A stretch of DNA of 7,975 nt from contig JAJFBO010000037.1 of the NCBI GenBank assembly GCA_020697025.1, forward strand, positions 1 through 7,975, written 5' to 3'. Origin of the DNA: Burkholderiales bacterium (lineage in GTDB: Bacteria; Pseudomonadota; Gammaproteobacteria; Burkholderiales; UBA11063). Below the pieces are notes generated by a model that had not been told where the DNA came from, did not search any database, and worked only from the letters and a program-made list of their open reading frames with translations. The first letter of the stretch is position 1; each line of letters starts with the position of its first letter. This document shows, one piece after another, positions 1 to 5,804 of this stretch. The translations under genes and the position numbers were made by a program.

Positions 1-660
1 AACTTGGTAAACTAATACAGGCTGTGTAACAATTAATTCAAAAGCTTTACTCTGCGCTTGATTTAGGGTGCCTTTATACCAGCTATCCAAAACCAGGTCT
101 TTTAAATCCCATTTAAGTCCGAAGGTAGAAACTGTAGTCTTAGGATTAACCGCAAAAAGTGAAATTTGTTGTTTGGGAACTGTAGAAATTATTGCTTTTC
201 CAGTATCCACCCGAAAGAAACCATAATCACTAAGCAAGATTATATTTTTAGATTTTTGTGCATCTTCTACTAATAAGCAAATATTTGCCAAACTATGATC
301 TTCACGTAAACCAGTTGCACCTAAAATAATAATATTATCAAAACACAAATCATTTATCATAAACTCTACTGCCTTTGTCAGGTCATTAAAGTTTTGATCA
401 GGAAAATGCTTAATTTTAGCACTATATTTTTCTTTCTGTGCCAAAGATAACGAGTCAAGATCACCTACAATATAATTTGGCATAATATTATTTTGCTCAA
501 GCGTAGTAATGGCGCCATCACAGCATACGATACAATTAGCTTGTTTTAATAACTCATACAAATATTTATCTTTTGGCGGCTCGCCATTAGCAATAATAAT
601 ATTTATTGATTCTGCCAAGGTAACGCATTGTTTTAAAACAAACTCTAAACTATTTGACAT
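1..660 (-). CDS. thiN: Thiamine pyrophosphokinase, 3' end cut by window edge
   Basis: The enzyme transfers pyrophosphate from ATP to free thiamine, making thiamine diphosphate in one cytoplasmic step; it is a salvage enzyme, unlike ThiL, which phosphorylates thiamine monophosphate. The frame is open for 220 codons from ATG at 660 to the left edge with no stop, so the C-terminus is missing, probably only a few residues since bacterial members are about 210-230 aa. Visible family motifs: CDGA at residues 47-50, GDLDS at 66-70, FNDLTKA at 91-97 and GATGLREDHSLAN at 114-126, which form the nucleotide/metal-binding catalytic domain. GLKWDL near 181-186 and the beta-rich stretch after it match the C-terminal thiamine-binding domain. 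An AAGG Shine-Dalgarno lies about 9 nt before the ATG. The gene begins 23 nt after the permease stop and is probably co-transcribed with it. The symbol thiN follows B. subtilis usage. The family call is confident; the symbol is less so. Confidence 0.9.
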   Translation of the reverse strand, partial: MSNSLEFVLKQCVTLAESINIIIANGEPPKDKYLYELLKQANCIVCCDGAITTLEQNNIMPNYIVGDLDSLSLAQKEKYSAKIKHFPDQNFNDLTKAVEFMINDLCFDNIIILGATGLREDHSLANICLLVEDAQKSKNIILLSDYGFFRVDTGKAIISTVPKQQISLFAVNPKTTVSTFGLKWDLKDLVLDSWYKGTLNQAQSKAFELIVTQPVLVYQV

Positions 661-683
661 ACAAAATTACCTTGCTTAATTTA

Positions 684-2249
684 TTATTTCAGCAAATTAT
701 CTACTTCTTGCTTTAGATTATTGGCATTATAAGCAATTTGCTGTGTTGATAAACTATTAAATAGCATAATTTTACAAGTAAAAAGCCCTATTATAATTAT
801 AAATATATTATCTAGGGGAAACCCAATTTGCTTTGTTCCACGCAGATACGATACTAATGTCATTAGCAGCATATATGCAACCAGGTACCATGACTGGGCA
901 AGTGCTTTTACTATTGAACTATCCCGTACTAATAGTCCATAACCTATTGTTATTAGCGCTATGGCAAAAGCTAAATACAGTAAATTATTCATTCCAGACC
1001 AATAAATTAGTAAACTGCAACAAGCAAAACCAGCATAACCAATTAATTCGTGAAAACAAACCTTGAATACTCTATTTTCCCTTGGCAAGGCTTTTCGTAA
1101 AAGAATTAAAGCGATGGGGCCTGCCAGATAAGAAAAAACCATTATTGAAGATAAAAAGTCTACCAGCTCTTTCCATGTAGGAAAAGGCAACAAAAACCCT
1201 ATCCCAATTATTGCGCTAATCCATAAGGCTATTTGTGGTGCACCATATTTATTTAGAATAGTTAGAAAACTGTTTGGGAAAAAGTCACGTCCCAGGCCAT
1301 AAAGAACGCGCCCGGTCACTGCTGTAAATACATTGGCTGTACCTAAAGGTGCGCTTATTGCATCAATAAATAAAACTGTAAATAATATATGCGCATTAAA
1401 CATTGCAACTAATCCAAGCATTGGTGCAACTGCCGTAGATGTTAAATGTTTATCTGCCGGTAAACAAGCAATAAAGGTCAGGGATAAACCAAAATAAATT
1501 GCACCACCAAAAACAATTGGTGCAAAAACTGAATATGGTACCGCCTGCTTGTAATTTTTAGCATAATTTGCCAAAACTAAACCATTTTGAAATCCAGTAA
1601 AGGCAAATGCCATACCACTTGTAGTAATTGCTAATAAAATAGATTCAACCGAAATTGGTATAGCATGAAAATTGTTAACTACATTTTCCCATTTACCAAA
1701 AGAAACCATCAATACTATTACAATAAAAATTGGTATAGCCAGTTTACCGATACTTACAATTGAATTAAGTTTAGCTACATTACCCACAAAGAATGTATTA
1801 AACCAGGTTAAACTTATAATCATAATAACAGCCAGACCTAAACCAAGGCCGGATAATTCAACCCCCCTGCTGCCTTGATGGACCAGTGCACTCCACCAAT
1901 AACCAAGATATTGGATTGCTGATTGGGCCTCCAATGGTAAAAAAACCACATAGCTTAGCCAGCTAAGACTCATAAAAATAAAGGCTAAATTACGATTATG
2001 TGTAACTCCTGCAAACCTCGGTACGCCGCCAACAATAGGCAGTAAACTATATATTTCAATAAATGATAAACCGATGATAAGAGTGAGAGCTCCAGATATA
2101 AGCCACGATAATAAGACCCCAACACCCGCCATCTGATAACCATAATATGGAGAAAAAAGCCAACCTGCCCCAAACATACCACCAGTAGAAATTAAAACCA
2201 GCTGCCAGGTTGTCAATTTGTTTTTACTTATCATATTACTCTTTTCCAT
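684..2249 (-). CDS. APC-superfamily permease (amino acid/polyamine/organocation type)
   Basis: This is a 521-aa inner-membrane transporter with about 12 hydrophobic segments. The first membrane segment carries the glycine-rich GGMFGAGWLFSP (residues 23-34), the equivalent of the broken-helix substrate/ion site of APC transporters. The FAFTGFQN stretch (215-222) corresponds to the unwound helix 6. RVLYGLGRDFFP (314-325), followed by LNKYGAPQIALW (332-343), is the typical APC loop after helix 8. The C-terminus is a short polar tail. Substrate cannot be read from the sequence; annotation as an amino acid permease would be the default. The thiamine pyrophosphokinase gene follows after 23 nt, so import of thiamine or a precursor is a reasonable inference but unproven. 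The gene ends in tandem stops TAATAA. Two starts are possible: Met1 (CAGAG upstream) or Met6, which has AAGAG immediately upstream; the protein core is unaffected. No TPP-riboswitch core is visible in the 124-nt upstream region. Confidence 0.85.
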   Translation of the reverse strand: MEKSNMISKNKLTTWQLVLISTGGMFGAGWLFSPYYGYQMAGVGVLLSWLISGALTLIIGLSFIEIYSLLPIVGGVPRFAGVTHNRNLAFIFMSLSWLSYVVFLPLEAQSAIQYLGYWWSALVHQGSRGVELSGLGLGLAVIMIISLTWFNTFFVGNVAKLNSIVSIGKLAIPIFIVIVLMVSFGKWENVVNNFHAIPISVESILLAITTSGMAFAFTGFQNGLVLANYAKNYKQAVPYSVFAPIVFGGAIYFGLSLTFIACLPADKHLTSTAVAPMLGLVAMFNAHILFTVLFIDAISAPLGTANVFTAVTGRVLYGLGRDFFPNSFLTILNKYGAPQIALWISAIIGIGFLLPFPTWKELVDFLSSIMVFSYLAGPIALILLRKALPRENRVFKVCFHELIGYAGFACCSLLIYWSGMNNLLYLAFAIALITIGYGLLVRDSSIVKALAQSWYLVAYMLLMTLVSYLRGTKQIGFPLDNIFIIIIGLFTCKIMLFNSLSTQQIAYNANNLKQEVDNLLK

Positions 2250-2373
2250 AAAACTCTGGCATTTTTATTAAAATTATCTAGGGCGAATTGTATCATAAAT
2301 TATAATACCTGGCTTTTAGTATATAATATATGCCTTACTTTATAACTTTAAACTATTTGACTGAATTTAAAAA
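2250..2373. promoter_or_regulatory. Divergent promoter region between permease and dusA
   Basis: The gap is 124 nt, very AT-rich, and separates divergent genes. A TATAAT on the plus strand at 2322-2327 is the best -10 for dusA and gives a leader of about 40 nt. A TATAAT on the minus strand at 2299-2304 is a candidate -10 for the permease operon. Neither has a convincing -35 at 16-18 nt, and TATAAT-like strings are expected by chance in such sequence, so the individual sites are weak. There is no visible Shine-Dalgarno before the dusA ATG, only an A-rich run. Confidence 0.35.
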
Positions 2374-3351
2374 ATGACAGTAATTGCAATTGCTCCCATG
2401 CTAGACTGGACTGACCGCCATTATCGCTATTTTATGCGCCAGTTAACTAAACATACTGAGCTATATACTGAAATGATTGTTGCTGATGCAATATTGCATG
2501 GCAATGTAGAACGTTTGCTGGGTTTTAATAAAGTTGAACTGCCTCTTATTTTACAATTAGGCGGATCAGATCCAAAAAAATTGGCCGGGGCTAGTTGTAG
2601 AGCATTAGAATATGGTTATAGCGGCATAAATTTAAATGTTGGCTGCCCGTCTGACAGAGTAAAATCAGGGAATTTTGGCGCCTGCTTAATGCGCGATAAA
2701 CATCTTGTTGCATCTTGCATTAAAGCCATGCAAGATGCTGTTGATATACCAATTAGTATAAAACATCGAACTGGACTTGACTATAATTATGATTATGATT
2801 TCTTACATGACTTCATATCTATGATTGCAGATACTGGCTGTAATCGCTTTATTATTCATGCAAGAAACGCAGTTTTGTCCGGTTTATCACCTAAGCAAAA
2901 CCGTGAAATACCGCCTTTGCGCTATGATTTTGTTTATCGGTTGAAGCAAGATTTTCCCCAACTTGAAATAATAATAAATGGGGGTATAAAAACTACTGAA
3001 TCTATACACGAACACTTAAAGCATATTGATGGAGTCATGCTTGGACGGGAAGCATATTATAACCCATATTTATTTGCCAGCTTTGATCAACTATTTTATA
3101 CAAACAAGTCACAAGGCATAAAAGTAGTACGTTCCCGTGAAGAAATTGCAATGAGCATGCTTCCATATCTTGAACAATGTGTTGAAAATAATATATACCT
3201 GCATCATATCACACGTCATATGATAGGTTTATACCATGGATGCCCTAATGCAAAAATTTGGCGTTATACGATGACCAACGAAATAATTAAAACTAATGAT
3301 ATCCGCACTTATACGGATTTGCTAGATAAATTTGTTGATCGAATAATTTAA
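2374..3351 (+). CDS. dusA: tRNA-dihydrouridine synthase A
   Basis: This flavoenzyme reduces specific uridines in the tRNA D-loop to dihydrouridine using FMN and NADPH; in E. coli DusA acts at U20/U20a. The 325-aa protein has the expected TIM-barrel landmarks: APMLDWTDRHYR (residues 7-18, the DusA-type N-terminal FMN loop), LQLGGSDP (60-67), NLNVGCPS (86-93) with catalytic acid Cys91, SIKHRTGLD (128-136) with Lys130, IIHARNA (160-166) with His162, INGGI (201-205) and VMLGREAYYNPYLF (221-234), the phosphate-binding end of the barrel. The region after about residue 250 matches the helical tRNA-binding domain. The ATG at 2374 is preceded by an in-frame stop region and leaves only six residues before the conserved APML, which is normal for this family. 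No Shine-Dalgarno is visible. The gene is convergent with the tRNA cluster downstream, whose D-loops contain U20. Confidence 0.97.
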   Translation: MTVIAIAPMLDWTDRHYRYFMRQLTKHTELYTEMIVADAILHGNVERLLGFNKVELPLILQLGGSDPKKLAGASCRALEYGYSGINLNVGCPSDRVKSGNFGACLMRDKHLVASCIKAMQDAVDIPISIKHRTGLDYNYDYDFLHDFISMIADTGCNRFIIHARNAVLSGLSPKQNREIPPLRYDFVYRLKQDFPQLEIIINGGIKTTESIHEHLKHIDGVMLGREAYYNPYLFASFDQLFYTNKSQGIKVVRSREEIAMSMLPYLEQCVENNIYLHHITRHMIGLYHGCPNAKIWRYTMTNEIIKTNDIRTYTDLLDKFVDRII

Positions 3352-3572
3352 TTAGCGCTACTTTTTAAATTTTAGGTGGATATGTATTGAATTATTATAT
3401 AAGATAGTTTAGTTATTATGCACTACTTCTTATAGAATCAATTAATTAGAATAAGACAAAAATAATTAGGTTTAATGAGTAATGAAACTAATATATATAC
3501 TAATAAAAAATGATGAATTTATGAATAACTAAAAAACAGCGGTCTACCTTTAGTTTTAAATTAACCAAGAAG
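3352..3572. other. Convergent intergenic region, weak termination signals
   Basis: These 221 nt between the dusA stop and the 3' end of tRNA-Phe contain no supported gene. Just after dusA there is an AGCGCT palindrome followed by CTTTTT (around 3353-3366), too short for a strong terminator. A 7-bp inverted repeat, AACTAAA at 3527-3533 and TTTAGTT at 3549-3555 with a 15-nt loop, lies about 20 nt past the tRNAs. Read on the minus strand, its second arm sits at a run of six T (3531-3536), so it may help end tRNA transcription, but the stem is AT-only and weak. I see no duplicated tRNA 3' end of the kind an integrated element would leave. Confidence 0.3.
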
Positions 3573-3648
3573 TGGTGGCCTGGGGCAGAATCGAACTGCC
3601 GACACAAGGATTTTCAATCCTCTGCTCTACCGACTGAGCTACCTGGCC
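3573..3648 (-). tRNA. tRNA-Phe (anticodon GAA)
   Basis: A full 76-nt cloverleaf read on the minus strand, with CCA encoded. The D arm is GCTC-AGTCGGTA-GAGC, the anticodon loop is TTGAAAA (anticodon GAA) on stem GAGGA/TCCTT, and the T arm is GGCAG-TTCGATT-CTGCC. The acceptor arms are GGCCAGG and CCAGGCC, which pair except at 5:68, where A faces A; this is unusual in an otherwise canonical tRNA. It is the last gene of the three-tRNA cluster, with 10 nt between it and tRNA-Thr. The flanks form a perfect 9-nt inverted repeat around the gene. Confidence 0.97.
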
Positions 3649-3658
3649 ACTTCTTTGA

Positions 3659-3734
3659 TGGTGCCGGCGAAAGGAATTGAACCCTCGACCTTCTGATTAC
3701 AAGTCAGCTGCTCTACCTACTGAGCTACACCGGC
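3659..3734 (-). tRNA. tRNA-Thr (anticodon TGT)
   Basis: A 76-nt cloverleaf on the minus strand with encoded CCA. Acceptor arms GCCGGTG/CGCCGGC pair fully with one G-U. The D arm is GCTC-AGTAGGTA-GAGC, the anticodon loop is CTTGTAA (anticodon UGU), and the T arm is GAGGG-TTCAATT-CCTTT with two G-U pairs. The top pair of the anticodon stem (27:43) is G-A rather than Watson-Crick. It is the middle gene of the cluster, 21 nt after tRNA-Met. Confidence 0.97.
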
Positions 3735-3755
3735 ATCATTATTACTGCGTATTTG

Positions 3756-3832
<77 letters not shown>

Positions 3833-3852
3833 ACAAAATGCGCGAGAGAGGT

Positions 3853-3881
3853 ATTATATACTACGACCTATAACCTGTCAA
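3853..3881 (-). promoter_or_regulatory. Consensus sigma-70 promoter of the tRNA cluster
   Basis: On the minus strand, TTGACA (3876-3881) and TATAAT (3853-3858) are separated by exactly 17 nt, a perfect consensus match. The predicted start is near 3845, about 13 nt before the first base of tRNA-Met. The stretch between the -10 and the start contains CTCTCTCGCGC, a GC-rich discriminator of the kind linked to stringent (ppGpp) control of stable RNA genes. Upstream of the -35 lies an A/T-tract region (about 3882-3910) that could act as an UP element. The regulation is inferred; the core elements are directly visible. Confidence 0.9.
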
Positions 3882-3952
3882 GCAATATTTTAACTATTTT
3901 TATACTCACTTAAAAATTTGGTGAATATTTAAAAAATTAGATAAAAATAATT

Positions 3953-3984
3953 TAATAAAAGCTAACCCTTATATTCTGGGTAGC
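3953..3984 (-). terminator. Probable intrinsic terminator of the secreted-protein gene
   Basis: Read on the minus strand, GCTACCC (3978-3984) pairs with GGGTTAGC (3961-3968), leaving one bulged T, across a 9-nt AT-rich loop, and is followed directly by TTTTATT (3954-3960). It lies about 65 nt after the stop of the gene ending at 4049 and upstream of the tRNA promoter, which fits a terminator insulating the tRNA cluster. The stem is only about 7 bp. Confidence 0.55.
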
Positions 3985-4048
3985 CTATAAATTAATATAC
4001 CGCTAACATCATTTACATAGTTATATTATACCAATAAATCAAAATCTA

Positions 4049-4624
4049 TTAATTTATTGTACACGGGCTTCCATCTGGAAATTTGCAACCAGTAAATTTA
4101 ACGATGGGTTTCGCACTTTTACCATAATAGTCTATCGTTAAGTCTACAGAGCTAATCATGTGCCAAATCGCCACTGGAGCCTCACTTATTACTTCTATCG
4201 GTATTTTAGTTGTATTATTTAATATTGTGTTATTAATTCTTATATCCCAATTCCAATCATTATTTGGTGTTGAAGTATAAAAATTAGGATAATGCGCGAT
4301 TAACACTAAATTTTGTGAATCAAGACGGGCAATTAAGCTATGCGCGTCGCCACCCCAATTACAGTTGTACTGTGAAAAATCCATCTCTGGACTTTTCCAT
4401 ACTCCTGACTCATTATTTCCTAAAGACCTTTGTTGCCAAAAACTATTCCCACCCTCTGAAGTTGGATCTGTCCACCAACAATGACTTTGACTTAAATCTA
4501 TCCCGCCAACTTCAATGGAGTTGCCACTATGATTATTAATTGTTACGTTCCATTCGGGAGTGGCTTGTGCATAATATGTCCCCATGGTTAACATAGTAAT
4601 TAATAATAATACTTTCTTATTCAT
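4049..4624 (-). CDS. Secreted tryptophan-rich protein of unknown function
   Basis: I do not recognise this protein. It is 191 aa with a clear Sec signal peptide: MNKK, a hydrophobic core to about residue 16, and an AQA cleavage site before Thr22. The mature part is about 170 aa, rich in Asn, Ser and Trp (nine Trp, including WW at 50-51 and WNW at 124-126), with four Cys at 49, 88, 180 and 188 that could form two disulfides. The alternation of polar and hydrophobic residues suggests a mostly beta-strand fold. The start WNVTINNHSGNSIEV (25-39) recalls the first strands of small beta-sandwich proteins such as aegerolysins, but this likeness is superficial and unproven. There are no membrane segments after the signal, so periplasmic or extracellular location is inferred. 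AAGGA lies 5-6 nt before the ATG. It appears monocistronic, with its own promoter and terminator. Confidence 0.85.
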   Translation of the reverse strand: MNKKVLLLITMLTMGTYYAQATPEWNVTINNHSGNSIEVGGIDLSQSHCWWTDPTSEGGNSFWQQRSLGNNESGVWKSPEMDFSQYNCNWGGDAHSLIARLDSQNLVLIAHYPNFYTSTPNNDWNWDIRINNTILNNTTKIPIEVISEAPVAIWHMISSVDLTIDYYGKSAKPIVKFTGCKFPDGSPCTIN

Positions 4625-4687
4625 TTAATTCCTTTTAAATAATGATATGTCTATAAAAGTACTCTTTTAAAATGACATAGATATATT

Positions 4688-4696
4688 ATTATATCA
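4688..4696 (-). promoter_or_regulatory. Putative extended -10 promoter of the secreted-protein gene
   Basis: The minus strand reads TGATATAAT, a perfect TGnTATAAT extended -10. The -35 position 17 nt upstream (TTAGGC) is poor, which extended -10 promoters tolerate. Initiation would be near 4681, giving a leader of about 57 nt. The surrounding sequence is so AT-rich that chance occurrence is possible. Confidence 0.4.
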
Positions 4697-4758
4697 TATA
4701 ATTTTTAAATGCCTAATTTATATTTTAATTATGTGAATTTAAGATGTAAATTGAGGGG

Positions 4759-4786
4759 CTTTAGGATACAGGCTGTAGCCATAAAG
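4759..4786. repeat. Imperfect hairpin / inverted repeat
   Basis: CTTTAGGATACA (4759-4770) is complementary to TGTAGCCATAAAG (4774-4786) over 12 pairs, with one mismatch and one bulged A, across a 3-nt GGC centre. It is clearly richer in G and C than its surroundings. No T run follows on either strand, so it is not a standard intrinsic terminator. It could be a transcript hairpin, a repeat-family unit or a protein-binding site. Confidence 0.5.
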
Positions 4787-4930
4787 AAGTAATGATAGTA
4801 TATTTTACGCTCATATTTTGATTAGATAAGAACTAAATAATAAATAAAATAGTAGATAAAGTTAGATTTAGTCATCTTTTTTATAAACTATTATTAACGA
4901 AGTAAATACAATAGTCTCAATTTTTACTAC

Positions 4931-5800
4931 TTACTTTGAAGAATTTATTTCAGCAGCTTTAATTTTGGCTAAATAATCATCTGCCTCCTTACAGCCATGT
5001 TTCTTACCTTGCAAAAACCAGGTTTTAGCAAGTATATAATCTTTATTTACACCAGTACCATTAAAATAATATTGTCCTACCATGCACTGGGCATTAGCAT
5101 CACCTTTAGCTGCTGCTAATAAATACCAGTCTAGAGCACCCTTATAGCTTTTCTGTACTCCTAAACCATTCTCATACATATAAGCTAAATTATTCATTGC
5201 TAAAATATTACCCAAGTTAGCAGCCTGAATATAATTTTCTATAGCTTTGGCGTTATCTTTGCTAACCCCAATTCCATTTTGATATAAATAGCCCAGATTA
5301 AAGTAACCTTCATCATTATTATTACTTGCAGCTTTAGTAAATAAATCAAAAGCTGATTTACTATCTTTTTGTATAGACCCTATACCATCCCGGTAGATTA
5401 AGCCAAGATAATTCATAGCAGCTACATTGCCTTTAGCAATTGCCTTTTTATACCAATAGACAGCTTTTACATAATCTTGCCGTACACCAACCCCGGAGCC
5501 ATATAAATTGCCTAAAGTTAACATAGCAAGCGCTTCATTTTTATTAGCTGCCGCAGAAAAATACTGCACTGCTTTTTGATAGTTTTGCTTAAGGAAATAT
5601 GCTTTACCTAAATAAAGGGCCACCTTACTATCTTTAGATTTATTATATTCTGATTCGCCAGCATTTATCGCTTTGTTATATTCCTGCTTATCAATATCAG
5701 CTTTTATTACTTCTGTTGATTTTGCAACATTTGACTCAGGCATTGCAAAAACCACAAAATTAAAGCAACACAAAAACAATAGTATAAATAACTTCTTCAT
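4931..5800 (-). CDS. Exported Sel1-like repeat (TPR) protein
   Basis: A 289-aa protein with a Sec signal peptide (residues 1-19, cleavage after VFA). The Cys11-Cys12 pair does not form a good lipobox, so a soluble periplasmic protein is more likely than a lipoprotein. A TPR-like unit (about 58-89) precedes five Sel1-like repeats of about 36 aa at 90-125, 126-162, 163-198, 199-234 and 235-270, each with the LGxxYxxGxGVxxD...A...WYxxAAxxG pattern. The second is degenerate and one residue longer. Such alpha-solenoids are scaffolds for protein-protein contacts; in Legionella relatives (LpnE, EnhC) they act in host interaction. No enzymatic role is suggested. The ATG lies 4 nt after the nuoN stop and its AGGT ribosome site overlaps the last nuoN codons, so it is probably translated as the last gene of the complex I operon. 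Whether it serves complex I is unknown. Confidence 0.92.
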   Translation of the reverse strand: MKKLFILLFLCCFNFVVFAMPESNVAKSTEVIKADIDKQEYNKAINAGESEYNKSKDSKVALYLGKAYFLKQNYQKAVQYFSAAANKNEALAMLTLGNLYGSGVGVRQDYVKAVYWYKKAIAKGNVAAMNYLGLIYRDGIGSIQKDSKSAFDLFTKAASNNNDEGYFNLGYLYQNGIGVSKDNAKAIENYIQAANLGNILAMNNLAYMYENGLGVQKSYKGALDWYLLAAAKGDANAQCMVGQYYFNGTGVNKDYILAKTWFLQGKKHGCKEADDYLAKIKAAEINSSK

Positions 5801-5804
5801 AGTA

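Larger units (their letters stand above)
4625..4930. other. 306-nt AT-rich gene-free region
   Basis: This gap between the Sel1-protein stop and the secreted-protein start has no supported coding sequence. It holds the putative extended -10 promoter of the secreted-protein gene (4688-4696) and an isolated hairpin (4759-4786). An AT-only inverted repeat after the Sel1 gene (ACTATT and AATAGT on the minus strand, about 4887-4918) might act as a weak terminator, but it has no proper T tract. I therefore cannot say where transcription of the complex I operon ends. Confidence 0.4.

Noticed and set aside
833..1066. 77-codon plus-strand frame inside the permease gene
   Set aside because: It lies antisense to a clearly coding membrane protein and has no family resemblance or ribosome site; the same applies to plus-strand frames at 1672-1878, 4315-4539, 6331-6651 and 7481-7669 and the minus frame at 1985-2182.
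2250..2373. TPP riboswitch upstream of the permease-TPK unit
   Set aside because: I looked on the minus strand for the CTGAGA and ACCTGATCTGG-type core and found neither; the region is short and AT-rich.
3318..3338. Inverted repeat ATCCG/CGGAT near the end of dusA (about 3300-3318) as a terminator
   Set aside because: It lies within the coding sequence, has an 8-nt loop and only 5 pairs, and is not followed by a T run.
4729..4782. 17-codon minus-strand ORF overlapping the hairpin
   Set aside because: No ribosome site precedes the ATG and the length is within chance expectation.
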